Source: JANSWP01 sp041941305
GTDB lineage: Bacteria; Bacteroidota; Bacteroidia; Chitinophagales; Saprospiraceae
Direction of reading: 5' to 3'
Assembly (NCBI GenBank): GCA_041941305.1
Contig: JBGTQJ010000034.1
Span: 36,134 to 100,133, forward strand
Length of the DNA: 64,000 nt
Shown: positions 34,417 through 42,659 of the stretch, piece by piece
How positions within the stretch are numbered: position 1 is the first letter of the stretch
Layout: each line of letters starts with the position of its first letter
Notes under the pieces: model-generated
What the model was told of the DNA's origin: nothing
The model's input: only the letters and a program-made list of their open reading frames with translations
Databases searched by the model: none
Program-made: the position numbers and the translations under genes

Positions 34417-35367
34417 ATGAAACACCCAACCCTACGCATTGCAATCGTTCAGGAATGCCCTATTTATCTCAACCTCAAGCAAAGTTTAGAAAAGGCAGAA
34501 ATTTTAATTCGGGAAGCTGTTGACCAGGGTGCTCAAATGGTTGTTTTTGGAGAAACCTGGCTGTGCGGTTATCCTGCCTGGCTCGACTACTGTCCTGGTG
34601 CTGCTCTTTGGGGACATGAACCAACAAAGGAAGTTTTTGGCAGAATGTACCAAAACAGCATTTCAGTTCCAGGTAAGGAAACGAAATTATTTGCCAAATG
34701 GGCAAAGGCTTTAAAAATTACCATTGTCATAGGTATCAACGAGCGGATACAAAATGGTGCAGCTACTGGAACCATATTCAATTCATTGTTGATTTTTTCT
34801 TCGAATGGCAAACTCGCTAACCATCATCGGAAATTAATGCCTACTTATACGGAAAAATTATTGTACGGAATGGGAGACGGGAAAGGGTTGGTTTCGGTTG
34901 ATACTGCTCACGGCAAGGTTGGGGGCTTGATCTGTTGGGAACACTGGATGCCACTCACACGGCAAGCTATGCACAATTCTGGTGAATTGATCCACGTGGC
35001 GCTCTGGCCTTCTGTTCACGAAATGCACCAAATCGCGAGTCGACAGTATGCTTTTGAAGGAAGGTGTTTTGTCGTAGCAGTCGGGCAAATCATGCGGGTA
35101 AAAGATATTCCTCCTGAACTGGACCTGCCCGATACTTTGAGTTCGGATCCGGATGAATTGCTCCTCAATGGAGGGAGCTGCATCATTGCACCTGATGGCT
35201 TTTATGACCTCAAACCCCAATTTGGGAAGGAAGGGATTTTGGTGCATGAAATTGACGACTTGCAACATGCGTATCGGGAACGAATGACCCTGGATGTCAC
35301 GGGCCATTACCAACGGCCGGACGTATTTAGTTTTAAAGTAGATCATAAGCGAATGGTTGGGAAATGA
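34417..35367 (+). CDS. Nitrilase (carbon-nitrogen hydrolase)
   Basis: 316 residues, the usual nitrilase length. The catalytic triad is E46 (FGETW), K139 (HHRKLMPT) and C173 (LICWEHWMP). The CWEHWMP context and the GYPAWLDYCPG segment are typical of true nitrilases (nitrile to carboxylic acid plus ammonia) rather than amidases. No signal peptide; cytoplasmic. It is not obviously linked to its neighbours. The 183-bp upstream gap has only a weak promoter-like TACATTTA. The AAAATC hairpin array follows its stop directly. Confidence 0.93.
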   Translation: MKHPTLRIAIVQECPIYLNLKQSLEKAEILIREAVDQGAQMVVFGETWLCGYPAWLDYCPGAALWGHEPTKEVFGRMYQNSISVPGKETKLFAKWAKALKITIVIGINERIQNGAATGTIFNSLLIFSSNGKLANHHRKLMPTYTEKLLYGMGDGKGLVSVDTAHGKVGGLICWEHWMPLTRQAMHNSGELIHVALWPSVHEMHQIASRQYAFEGRCFVVAVGQIMRVKDIPPELDLPDTLSSDPDELLLNGGSCIIAPDGFYDLKPQFGKEGILVHEIDDLQHAYRERMTLDVTGHYQRPDVFSFKVDHKRMVGK

Positions 35368-35472
35368 AAATTAAAATGACAATCAAAATTAAAATGACAA
35401 TCAAAATCAAAATGAAAATCAAAATGACATAATAACTTTCATTTTAATTTCCATTTTAATTTTGATTTTAAA
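35364..35472. terminator. AAAATC/AAAATG hairpin between convergent genes
   Basis: A run of AAAATTAAAATGACAATC-like words (35368-35428) faces its reverse complement (35437-35472). It fills the gap between the nitrilase gene and ssb, which point at each other, and can form a long AT-rich hairpin on either strand. Confidence 0.6.
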
Positions 35473-35487
35473 TTTGATAAAACGATC

Positions 35488-35817
35488 CTAATTCAACATC
35501 ATGAATTCATTGACCCAAATCTCTGAGACATATCTTTTTATGCCTTCCTTGTCTTCGTAGCTTCGGTGGCGCAATTGTCCATGGATGGCAACTTGCTTTC
35601 CCTTTTTTAGGAATACTTGCATGTTCTCAGCTGTTTTTCCCCAGCCTACCAGAGTGTGCCATTGGGTATCTACCACTTTTTCACCCTCTTGATTTTTGTA
35701 AACATCTTTAGTTGCCAAAGAGACGCGAGCGAGGCTTCTTCCATTGTCCAATTTTTTGTAGTCTACATCTTTTCCGAGATTGCCAATGAGTTGGACTTTG
35801 TTTCTCAATTGATTCAT
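35488..35817 (-). CDS. ssb: Single-stranded DNA-binding protein, short form
   Basis: 109 residues from the ATG at 35817 (MNQLRNKVQLIGNLGKD), the standard SSB start; a longer frame to 36006 has no SSB-like sequence. The OB fold is complete: NKVQLIGNLGKDVDYKKL, ARVSLATKDV, DTQWHTLVGWGKTAENM, LKKGKQVAIHGQLRHRSYEDKEG and RYVSEIWVNEF. It ends three residues later and lacks the flexible linker and the acidic DDDIPF-type tail that recruits partner proteins in housekeeping SSBs. Probably an accessory paralogue used in repair or transformation, with the main ssb elsewhere. Confidence 0.93.
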   Translation of the reverse strand: MNQLRNKVQLIGNLGKDVDYKKLDNGRSLARVSLATKDVYKNQEGEKVVDTQWHTLVGWGKTAENMQVFLKKGKQVAIHGQLRHRSYEDKEGIKRYVSEIWVNEFMMLN

Positions 35818-35957
35818 TTTTTCGAGATTTAATTCAGTAGAGAGATTGCATTTTGATTTTACTAAAGCCAAATCTTGTACTGAAAGGATTAAATAAAATT
35901 GACAATGCAAAGATGTAGGCAAAGGCAAGCGATAGTCGTAGGATAAATGTTTATATG

Positions 35958-35987
35958 CGTTTGTAGTCGTTTGTAGTCGTTTGTATG
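35958..35987. repeat. Decamer tandem repeat upstream of ssb
   Basis: Three consecutive 10-bp units, CGTTTGTAGT twice then CGTTTGTATG. About 140 bp upstream of the ssb start. The rest of the gap to 36087 shows nothing else. Confidence 0.7.
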
Positions 35988-36087
35988 AGGTAAGTGCTTG
36001 GATCACGAATGCGCTTCTTTTCCAAAAAAATGCAACAAAACCGATGATTCGATGTTTGACTCATTTGCATTTTAAAACCATAGCACA

Positions 36088-36942
36088 TTGATTTTTTTTC
36101 GCTTCATTTTCATATTACTGTTTCCTCTTATCTGGAGCTGTACCACTACAGAAACCATCATCTTTTCATCGGGTAGAGATGGCAATTCCAATATCTATTC
36201 TATGAATTCAAAGGGCAAAAAAATCACTCAACTGACCAAAGACTCAACAGAAGAATGGGCACCTACTATTCTCAACGAGACTGAAATAACCTTTCTCAGG
36301 CAGGAAAAAGAAGGCATCCAAAGGTATCAGCTCAACTTGAATAGTCTGAAAGAAACCGCCTTGCCTCATCCTCAAAATTGCATTTTGGATGATAAGAACA
36401 TCTTGTATGCGTCCCAGTCTGGAAAACAATTGTATCAATGCGATGGAAATATATTTTTGGCAGATAAAAATGGAAACAGTGTTTTGAATCTTACCAAAAG
36501 CCTGGAAGGGAAATCTTTCAAAGCAGCCTGGTTTCCGACTGAAGACAAGATCCTGTTCTCCAATAATCAAAATGGCAATACAGATATTTATTCTGTTGAT
36601 GTGAATGGAGAAAATTTGAAGCAACTGACCAATCACCAAGGAAATGAAGAAAGTGGAGCCATTTCTCCTGACGGTAAATATCTAATTTTTAGTAGCAATC
36701 AGGAGGGCAAAAACAATCAGGAGTTGTATATCCAAATGATGGAAACAGGTGAAGTGCAAAATATTACGAATACACCAAATTGGGAATTGATAGGAAGGTG
36801 GTCAGGAGATGGAAAGCGCATTTATTTTGGGAGCAATAAGGATGGCAATTGGGAACTATATGTGTATCACCTTCAATCAAAGAAAACTAAAAGGCTCACC
36901 TTTGATACAGCCTTTGACGGAGATCCCCGAGTCTTGAAATAA
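36088..36942 (+). CDS. TolB-like beta-propeller lipoprotein
   Basis: 284 residues from a TTG at 36088; no ATG lies in a suitable position and the signal peptide begins at once (IFFRFIFILLFPLIWSC, lipid-attachment Cys near residue 18). At least four PD40/TolB-type repeats are visible: IIFSSGRDGNSNIYSMN, ILFSNNQNGNTDIYSVDVNGEN, LIFSSNQEGKNNQELYI and IYFGSNKDGNWELYVY. The pattern S-(N/G)-x-x-G-(N/D)-x-(D/E)-(I/L)-Y is that of the six-blade propellers of TolB and related envelope proteins. Probably a periplasmic binding scaffold. A second, weaker member follows 77 bp downstream. Confidence 0.82.
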   Translation: MIFFRFIFILLFPLIWSCTTTETIIFSSGRDGNSNIYSMNSKGKKITQLTKDSTEEWAPTILNETEITFLRQEKEGIQRYQLNLNSLKETALPHPQNCILDDKNILYASQSGKQLYQCDGNIFLADKNGNSVLNLTKSLEGKSFKAAWFPTEDKILFSNNQNGNTDIYSVDVNGENLKQLTNHQGNEESGAISPDGKYLIFSSNQEGKNNQELYIQMMETGEVQNITNTPNWELIGRWSGDGKRIYFGSNKDGNWELYVYHLQSKKTKRLTFDTAFDGDPRVLK

Positions 36943-37019
36943 TTGGTTATGAGTTTCAAGAAAATCCAAAACCCTTTTTCAATCGTACTTTAGATGGTTC
37001 ACAAAACAAAAACCTGCTT

Positions 37020-37850
37020 ATGACAAAATTTTTATTGGGAATCATCACCATTATAGTATTGGGCACAATAAGCTGCCAGCACGAGCAAGCCTCTGAAGAT
37101 ACATCAAAGAAGGATGCCCCAACAAAACTCTACCCAGGCTTAATATCGACTGAAAAGGCAGATGAAAATGTCCTAAGTTTTAATGCTGCCGAAGATTTAC
37201 TTTTCTTTACCAGAGGGACCGATTGGATCAAACAACTTCCCTTTGTTTCAAAAAAAGAAGACGGACAATTCACTCAACCTCAGCAAATTGAAATAATGGA
37301 TACCATTTACAACGGAGCTATTTCTCCCTCTGGAACCAAAATCATCTATTGCAAAAGGCTAGAAGAAGAAACTCAAATTTGGTTGATAGAAAATACCAAC
37401 GGAGTATGGATCAATGCCCAAAACCTTACTGAGGGCTCAGGTATATCAGGAGGCTATTTCAACTGGCTGGACGAAAACGAAATTTATTTCTACGTCGATG
37501 AAAATGAAGGAGACATCGTGAAAGGGGTTCTGAAAGATGGAAAACTGGAAATCACGGAAAAGCTGGATGTTTTCAATACGCCAAAAGGAACAGAGTTTAG
37601 CCCTTTTGTGGATCCTCAAAAAAGATATTTCATTTTTACCAGATATCTGGAAGGTGATAAGGACCAGCAAGGATTTTTTATTAGTCTGAATTTAGGAAAT
37701 TCCGAAAATCCAATTTGGGAAACTCCACGAAAAATTGAAAATCTACCCTATGGTTGGGGGGCTTTTGTTTCAAAAAATGGAAAGCAGTTTTTCTTTTCAG
37801 ACGGAGTCGATTTGTTTGAAATCCCTTTTCAATGTCTTGTGTTCTCTTAA
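37020..37850 (+). CDS. TolB-like propeller lipoprotein (divergent)
   Basis: 276 residues with a lipoprotein signal (FLLGIITIIVLGTISC, Cys19). Propeller-like repeats are less regular than in the preceding protein: FNAAEDLLFFTRG, AISPSGTKIIYCKR, FNWLDENEIYFYVDENEG and VDPQKRYFIFTRY. The last repeat (VSKNGKQFFFSDGVDLFEIPF) ends abruptly in QCLVFS, so the original C-terminus may have been lost or changed. Same strand and close spacing suggest an operon with the TolB-like gene before it. Function unknown. Confidence 0.75.
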   Translation: MTKFLLGIITIIVLGTISCQHEQASEDTSKKDAPTKLYPGLISTEKADENVLSFNAAEDLLFFTRGTDWIKQLPFVSKKEDGQFTQPQQIEIMDTIYNGAISPSGTKIIYCKRLEEETQIWLIENTNGVWINAQNLTEGSGISGGYFNWLDENEIYFYVDENEGDIVKGVLKDGKLEITEKLDVFNTPKGTEFSPFVDPQKRYFIFTRYLEGDKDQQGFFISLNLGNSENPIWETPRKIENLPYGWGAFVSKNGKQFFFSDGVDLFEIPFQCLVFS

Positions 37851-37977
37851 AAAATTTAAACCAATTCAATAAACAAATCAGGACCTCAGGTTTCAAATAT
37901 CTACTGCTGATACTCCTGATATCTGCTTGTAGCATCGTCCCAACTTTAGTCAACATCATAATCAAAATAAACTTTGT

Positions 37978-39396
37978 ATGAAAATATTACTAACCGGCGC
38001 AACTGGATATATAGGTAAAAGGTTACTATCGGTGTTATTGGACGAAGGGCATCGGGTTGTTTGCTGTGTTCGAGATAAAAACCGATTCGATACTGATAAT
38101 TATGGGACTGAGCAATTGGAGGTCATTGAGGTAGATTTTTTGAAGCCTGATACATTCCATTCCATTCCAAAAGATATTGATGCAGCTTATTATTTGATCC
38201 ATTCTATGTCTGCATCTATGGAAAATTTTGAGGATCTGGAGGCTCGTTCAGCTCGAAATTTTAAAGGACAGCTAAATCAAACTCAGGTAAAACAAGTCAT
38301 CTATCTGAGTGGTATTGTAAATGAAGCAGAACTGTCGAAACATTTGTCTTCGCGAAAAAATGTGGAGGGAATTCTGGCTGCTGGCAAGTTCCACCTAACG
38401 ACTCTGCGAGCAGGTATCATTGTAGGTTCAGGGAGTGCTTCTTTTGAAATAATGCGCGATTTAGTGGAAAAACTGCCTGTGATGATAACGCCAAGATGGT
38501 TAAAGACCAGGTCGCAACCTATTGCCATCCACAATGTATTGGAATTCCTTAAAGGCGTTTTGGGATATTCCTACACCTATGGAAAAAGTTATGATATCGG
38601 AGGGCCTGAAATCCTGACCTACAAAGAAATGCTTCTGGAATTTGCGGAAGTGAGAAAATTAAAACGCTTCATCTGGACTTTGCCCGTCATGACGCCCAAA
38701 CTTTCTTCCTACTGGCTTTATTTTGTGACATCTACCTCGTATAAGTTAGCAGTTAACCTTGTGAATAGCATGAAGATCGAAGTGATTTGCCGTCCAAATG
38801 ATTTGGCTGAACGCCTCAACATTCAATTGCGAAGCTATAAGGATGCGGTTAGAGTTGCTTTTGATAAAATTGCACAGCAAGAAGTGTTGTCTAGTTGGAC
38901 GGATGCTCAGTCGAGTCCTGTACTCGCCAAAGGCATTTCCAAACTGGTAAAAGTGCCCTCTTTTGGATGTTTTATCGACGAGCGGAATATTACAATCAAA
39001 GATGAAGCACAATCACTTGAAAAAATCTGGTCAATCGGTGGTCAAAATGGCTGGTACTATGCCAATTGGCTTTGGGCAATTAGAGGAGCCCTGGATAAAC
39101 TGTTTGGTGGTGTGGGTTTGCGAAGAGGTCGAAAAAGTCAGACTCAAATATCTGCTGGTGATTCTCTTGATTTTTGGAGGGTTTTATATGCCAACAAAAT
39201 AGAAAAACGTCTGCTTCTGTATGCAGAAATGAAATTGCCTGGTGAAGCATGGCTGGAGTTTAAGATAATTAACGGGCGATTGCATCAAACCGCTACTTTC
39301 CGTCCTCTGGGTGTTTGGGGAAGACTCTATTGGTATGCAGTTTTACCTTTTCACGGTTTTATCTTTAATGGAATGATTCAAAAAATTGCATCCTAA
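37978..39396 (+). CDS. SDR-family NAD(P)-binding protein with DUF2867 domain
   Basis: 472 residues. Residues 1-290 are an atypical short-chain dehydrogenase with the nucleotide-binding GATGYIG (residues 7-13), AYYLIHSMSAS and a conserved VKQVIYLSGIV strand; the usual YxxxK pair is not evident. Residues about 310-472 match DUF2867 (WSIGGQNGWYYANWLWAIRGALDKLFGG, LDFWRV, MKLPGEAWLEF, GRLYWYAVLPFHGFIFNGM). The fusion is a common architecture (YbjT-like plus DUF2867). Two hydrophobic stretches may touch the membrane. Substrate unknown. Monocistronic, ending in a palindrome-rich gap. Confidence 0.88.
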   Translation: MKILLTGATGYIGKRLLSVLLDEGHRVVCCVRDKNRFDTDNYGTEQLEVIEVDFLKPDTFHSIPKDIDAAYYLIHSMSASMENFEDLEARSARNFKGQLNQTQVKQVIYLSGIVNEAELSKHLSSRKNVEGILAAGKFHLTTLRAGIIVGSGSASFEIMRDLVEKLPVMITPRWLKTRSQPIAIHNVLEFLKGVLGYSYTYGKSYDIGGPEILTYKEMLLEFAEVRKLKRFIWTLPVMTPKLSSYWLYFVTSTSYKLAVNLVNSMKIEVICRPNDLAERLNIQLRSYKDAVRVAFDKIAQQEVLSSWTDAQSSPVLAKGISKLVKVPSFGCFIDERNITIKDEAQSLEKIWSIGGQNGWYYANWLWAIRGALDKLFGGVGLRRGRKSQTQISAGDSLDFWRVLYANKIEKRLLLYAEMKLPGEAWLEFKIINGRLHQTATFRPLGVWGRLYWYAVLPFHGFIFNGMIQKIAS

Positions 39397-39410
39397 AAAG
39401 GAAAAAAAAG

Positions 39411-39809
39411 CATGCATCATCCCCCCAAAGGCAGGGGTGATTGGTTCTAATTTAAACAGTTTTTAATCAAAATTAAAATGAAAATCAAAATGAAAAAGCC
39501 AAATATTCATAAAGCCAAAGGGGCATTCTTTTATTTTAATTTTAATTTTGATTTTCATTTTTTGAAAAAATGATAGAACCAATCACCCCTGCCCCAAAGG
39601 GGCAAGCTGAATTTTGGTGATAAAACCCCTTTTGTTTATTTTCTTTGCTTAATCTGTTGATATTCAATTTGTTGCGGGGTGCGAATTCCGGGTTTGACCA
39701 CCCCGCAACTCGCACCCCGCAATAAAAGCACATTACATGGTGAGTTGAAATTCAATGATTTAAGATACAATCGGAAAATTCAGCTTGCCCCTTTGGGGGA
39801 TGATGCATG
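39411..39809. repeat. Mosaic of crossing inverted repeats between convergent genes
   Basis: Five inverted pairs interlock in about 400 bp. A is CATGCATCATCCCCCC-AAAGG (39411-39431) with its complement at 39790-39809. B is a perfect 20-bp pair (39430-39449 and 39574-39593). C is a perfect 24-bp pair around CCCCAAAGGGGCAAGCTG (39592-39615 and 39775-39798). D is a perfect 13-bp pair TTGCGGGGTGCGA (39672-39684 and 39710-39722). An AAAATC/AAAATG hairpin (39465-39497 with 39530-39562) sits inside B. No ORF. This fills the whole gap from 39397 to 39845. Confidence 0.85.
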
Positions 39810-39845
39810 TTTACTTAAGCCTAAGTCCAAAAATATTCTAAATCA

Positions 39846-40289
39846 CTATCCAATCTCAATCAATCGCTTAGGCTGAGGCTTTGCTTCTTCTTTCTTAGGA
39901 AGCGTTATGCTCAAAATGCCATTTTCGTATTTGGCATTGATGTTTGCATGGTCAACTGACTCAGGAAGGCTGAAAGAGCGCTTGAAAGACTGGTAGCTAA
40001 ACTCTCTTCGTGTGTAATTGTCTTTTTGCGCTTCATTTTCCACTTTCTTTTCTGAAGAAATGGTCAATACATCATCATTCAATTCGAGGTTGAAATCTTC
40101 TTTCACCAGACCAGGAGCTGCCAATTCGAGATTAAATCCTTCTTCGGTTTCTTTAATATTCACTGAAGGACTTGTGTTTTTCCAGTGGTTGACTTTTGTA
40201 GGAAAATTCAATATATCATCATTGAAAAAAGAATCAAAAATGTTGGAAAAGCTGTTGACTGGTCTGTGAACTCTTTTTGCTAATAACAT
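39846..40289 (-). CDS. Small heat-shock protein (Hsp20/alpha-crystallin)
   Basis: 147 residues. The alpha-crystallin domain spans about 40-135: SVNIKETEEGFNLELAAPGLVKEDFNLELNDDVLTIS, RREFSYQSFKRSFSLPESVD, then the A-x-x-x-n-G-I-L motif as AKYENGILSITLPK. The short C-terminal tail holds the I-x-I-type anchor (LIEIG). An ATP-independent holdase that keeps unfolding proteins soluble. A pair of identical-type palindromes lies about 190-235 bp upstream and is a candidate for its control. No typical -7 element was seen. Confidence 0.95.
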   Translation of the reverse strand: MLLAKRVHRPVNSFSNIFDSFFNDDILNFPTKVNHWKNTSPSVNIKETEEGFNLELAAPGLVKEDFNLELNDDVLTISSEKKVENEAQKDNYTRREFSYQSFKRSFSLPESVDHANINAKYENGILSITLPKKEEAKPQPKRLIEIG

Positions 40290-40480
40290 GGTACAAATGT
40301 TTTTATGATTGGTATTGGATATTGAATATTAGATCTTTATCATTTGTTTAGAAGCTGATTAAATACCTATTATCCCATATCTGATACCCGAATTTTTTTT
40401 AAAATATTTACACTGATGGCTTATCAATTGGTGTACCATGAGAAATTTGGTGACAAAAGGAGTAACTTTTTTGAGAAAAG
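40290..40480. other. AT-rich leader of hsp20
   Basis: No ORF, no TAnnTTTG element on the minus strand and no strong hairpin were found in this stretch. Confidence 0.4.
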
Positions 40481-40525
40481 TGCCATTCTGGCATGTGTTT
40501 TTAAAAAATTTGTGCCAAAATGGCA
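40481..40525. promoter_or_regulatory. Paired TGCCA-N3-TGGCA palindromes
   Basis: TGCCATTCTGGCA (40481-40493) and TGCCAAAATGGCA (40513-40525) are perfect 5-bp inverted repeats with a 3-nt spacer. They lie 32 bp apart start to start, about three helical turns, so a dimeric regulator could bind both on the same face. They sit upstream of hsp20. The second overlaps TTGGCAC on the minus strand, which resembles a sigma-54 -24 box but lacks a GC at -12. Confidence 0.5.
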
Positions 40526-40633
40526 TTTATTGCCTGTTGTTCAATAGATTCTATAGGATATTTCTTTTTATTAGATTCTTAAATTAAAAGGAGGATTAGG
40601 AGTTGTGTTCTAAAATGAATGATTTGATAGTTC

Positions 40634-40740
40634 GCGCGGCTACCGCCGCGCTCACGTTGGGTTAAAGGGGGCAAACAGGCCCAAATTTGGGCCTGTTTGC
40701 CCCCTTTAACCCTTTCGAGCCGTCCCGATAGCTATCGGGA
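40634..40740. terminator. Triple hairpin with a 54-bp perfect palindrome, end of the giant operon
   Basis: Three palindromes stand in line. GCGCGGC-TACC-GCCGCGC is at 40634-40651. A perfect 54-bp palindrome with no loop (arms 40659-40685 and 40686-40712, GGGTTAAAGGGGGCAAAC outward) follows. An 18-bp perfect palindrome TCCCGATAGCTATCGGGA is at 40723-40740. It lies 47-154 bp beyond the stop of the last gene of the minus-strand cassette, so termination is the simplest role. Confidence 0.75.
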
Positions 40741-40787
40741 TCAGGTGCGGCGAGGAAACTCTTCATAGATTTTGGAACACAACCGGA

Positions 40788-42647
40788 TTAGGATGATTCT
40801 GTTTTAGGGTTAATTTGGTCGAAACGCAATCCACTGGAACCTTCCCCTCTACCATTGGTTTTTCGATAACCCAACCAGAGAACGATTCTGCCATCGTGCC
40901 ACCGTACGCGCTGCCAGGTGAGGTTGACTCTTGCTCCAGATCGGGGTACTTCCTCTTCAAAAATGAAATAATGTTCGCGTTCATCTCCATCTAATCCATG
41001 TCTAAGCAGGCGGGTCAGAGGACGGACACGACGTATGGGCAAGCCATTTAAAATTCGAGGCATAGCAGCTCTTTGCAATTTGATTTCGCGTATTTCTGTA
41101 GCATTGGCGTGAACAGGGATAAAAGGAATCCAGTTTTCAGGAACTGAGTTGGCTATCTTATATCGAATATTTGCATCTGTTGGAATAGTTTCCTCAGTTG
41201 ATTCAGTTGCAAGGCTTTCAAAATATTCTTTCATTTGCAAAGCATGTTCATAACCATCTTTCCCTGCTCCTAATCCATCGTGTATAATTGATTCGATACC
41301 CCAGACCATATTTGACGTTTCATCCCTGAAGAAATGAACTTGTTCCAGAGGTTTGCTCTCCATGATTTCCATAACTACCGGAGGGAGTAATAGCCTCCTA
41401 TCCACCTGATTTTCAATGCCAGTGAAATTTTGATTAAACAAACGGAATAAAGCCCAATGAGGTGTACGATTGCTATCATCAAAATGTTTGATTGAAGTGG
41501 TTTGACCAAATGAGTCTGTGATAGTTATTTGTTTGAAATCCAATAAATTACCTACTGGAGAACGGAAAGGCATGAAAAACCAGTCATTGCTATACAAAAG
41601 TCCGAACTCAACAAAAGTGAGTTTCGACATTTCATTCAAGTTGGCATTGATAGCCTGAAAATTGATAGAATGATCTTCAAATTCCCACCACCGAACTTTG
41701 GGCATTCCTGGAAATTCAATCTCGGTAGGCATTATATACCTACGGTTGGTTTTCTTTTCTGCCGGCAAATTTGGATTATTGAGCAAATCAGAATTGTATA
41801 AATCTCCAGTTTGTTTTTCGATATCAAATGAATACCAATCCAATCGACCTTGATAATATTCTCTAGCCGAAAGGACTTCAACATCTGTCTCAGATTGAGG
41901 AGCTGATGTAGCAAAACCATATTCTAAATGTTGTGGATCCCAACCATCTAATGATTCATTGATTGGTTGACTGTATCTTTTATCAAACCATTCTATATAC
42001 TTATTACCTGCATTATCTAAATCAGCATTGTTCACCCCAATTAGAGAAGAGGCTGTTTCGCCCTCTTTTAGCCTTTTGTACAATTTCCCTCCATTTATCA
42101 ATTTTTTAAGACGTGCCAGTGCATATTTTTGAAGCAATTCTCGATTGTTCAAAAGATGTGCATTCTCATATGGCTCATTCGGAGGATCTTCAAATTGTAG
42201 TTCTGCTTGATTTTTAAATTGAGTAATGACACTATCTCTTATGCCATCAGGCAATTCTTTTCCTAAAATACGTAACCAATGCCTACCCATTTCGATTTGT
42301 AGTGCAATATCAAAATTGGGAATGACTTCAATTTCACCATCATCTGCTCGTTTGATCCTGGAAAGCCCAATTCTTTCTACCTCAGCTTCCAGTGGCATTT
42401 CATGAGAAATATCACTTGGAAATTGTTTTTGAAGAGAGACTTTATCCAATCTGGCATTATCCCATTCGATACATGCAAAAACAGGAGACCCTTTATCTTC
42501 TGCTTCAAATTCGCCCATTTGCCATTGCCTGCTTATCATCCATAATGGATCGCGAATTTCTGCCCGAAAGGTTCTGTCAAATTCTTTTTTTCTCGTTCTG
42601 CTTTCCAAACGATTCCAAAAAGTAATATCGTAGTTTAGAATTTCCAT
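40788..42647 (-). CDS. Unrecognised 619-residue protein (cassette gene 5)
   Basis: No signal peptide or membrane helix. The N-terminus MEILNYDITFWNRL leads to a striking motif PLWMISRQWQMGEFEAEDKG (residues 34-53). Other strongly patterned segments are KVRWWEFEDHSINF (near 317), LTFVEFGLLYSNDWFFMPF, TITDSFGQTTSI and RRVRPLTRLLRHG near the C-terminus. I have the impression of meeting the RQWQ-GEF and RWWEFED motifs in uncharacterised proteins of other phyla, but cannot verify it. The protein ends in a Trp/Arg-rich beta segment (NLTWQRVRWHDGRIVLWLG). Its start is 12 bp behind the 1903-residue gene, and the operon terminates 47 bp after it. Function unknown; it is likely a structural partner of the other giant proteins. 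Confidence 0.9.
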   Translation of the reverse strand: MEILNYDITFWNRLESRTRKKEFDRTFRAEIRDPLWMISRQWQMGEFEAEDKGSPVFACIEWDNARLDKVSLQKQFPSDISHEMPLEAEVERIGLSRIKRADDGEIEVIPNFDIALQIEMGRHWLRILGKELPDGIRDSVITQFKNQAELQFEDPPNEPYENAHLLNNRELLQKYALARLKKLINGGKLYKRLKEGETASSLIGVNNADLDNAGNKYIEWFDKRYSQPINESLDGWDPQHLEYGFATSAPQSETDVEVLSAREYYQGRLDWYSFDIEKQTGDLYNSDLLNNPNLPAEKKTNRRYIMPTEIEFPGMPKVRWWEFEDHSINFQAINANLNEMSKLTFVEFGLLYSNDWFFMPFRSPVGNLLDFKQITITDSFGQTTSIKHFDDSNRTPHWALFRLFNQNFTGIENQVDRRLLLPPVVMEIMESKPLEQVHFFRDETSNMVWGIESIIHDGLGAGKDGYEHALQMKEYFESLATESTEETIPTDANIRYKIANSVPENWIPFIPVHANATEIREIKLQRAAMPRILNGLPIRRVRPLTRLLRHGLDGDEREHYFIFEEEVPRSGARVNLTWQRVRWHDGRIVLWLGYRKTNGRGEGSSGLRFDQINPKTESS

Positions 42648-42659
42648 AATTGAATTTTT

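Noticed and set aside
35818..36006. N-terminal extension of SSB
   Set aside because: The extra 63 residues have no SSB similarity; the ATG at 35817 fits the family start.
40513..40540. Canonical sigma-54 promoter for hsp20
   Set aside because: TTGGCAC is present on the minus strand, but the -12 GC is absent at the required distance.
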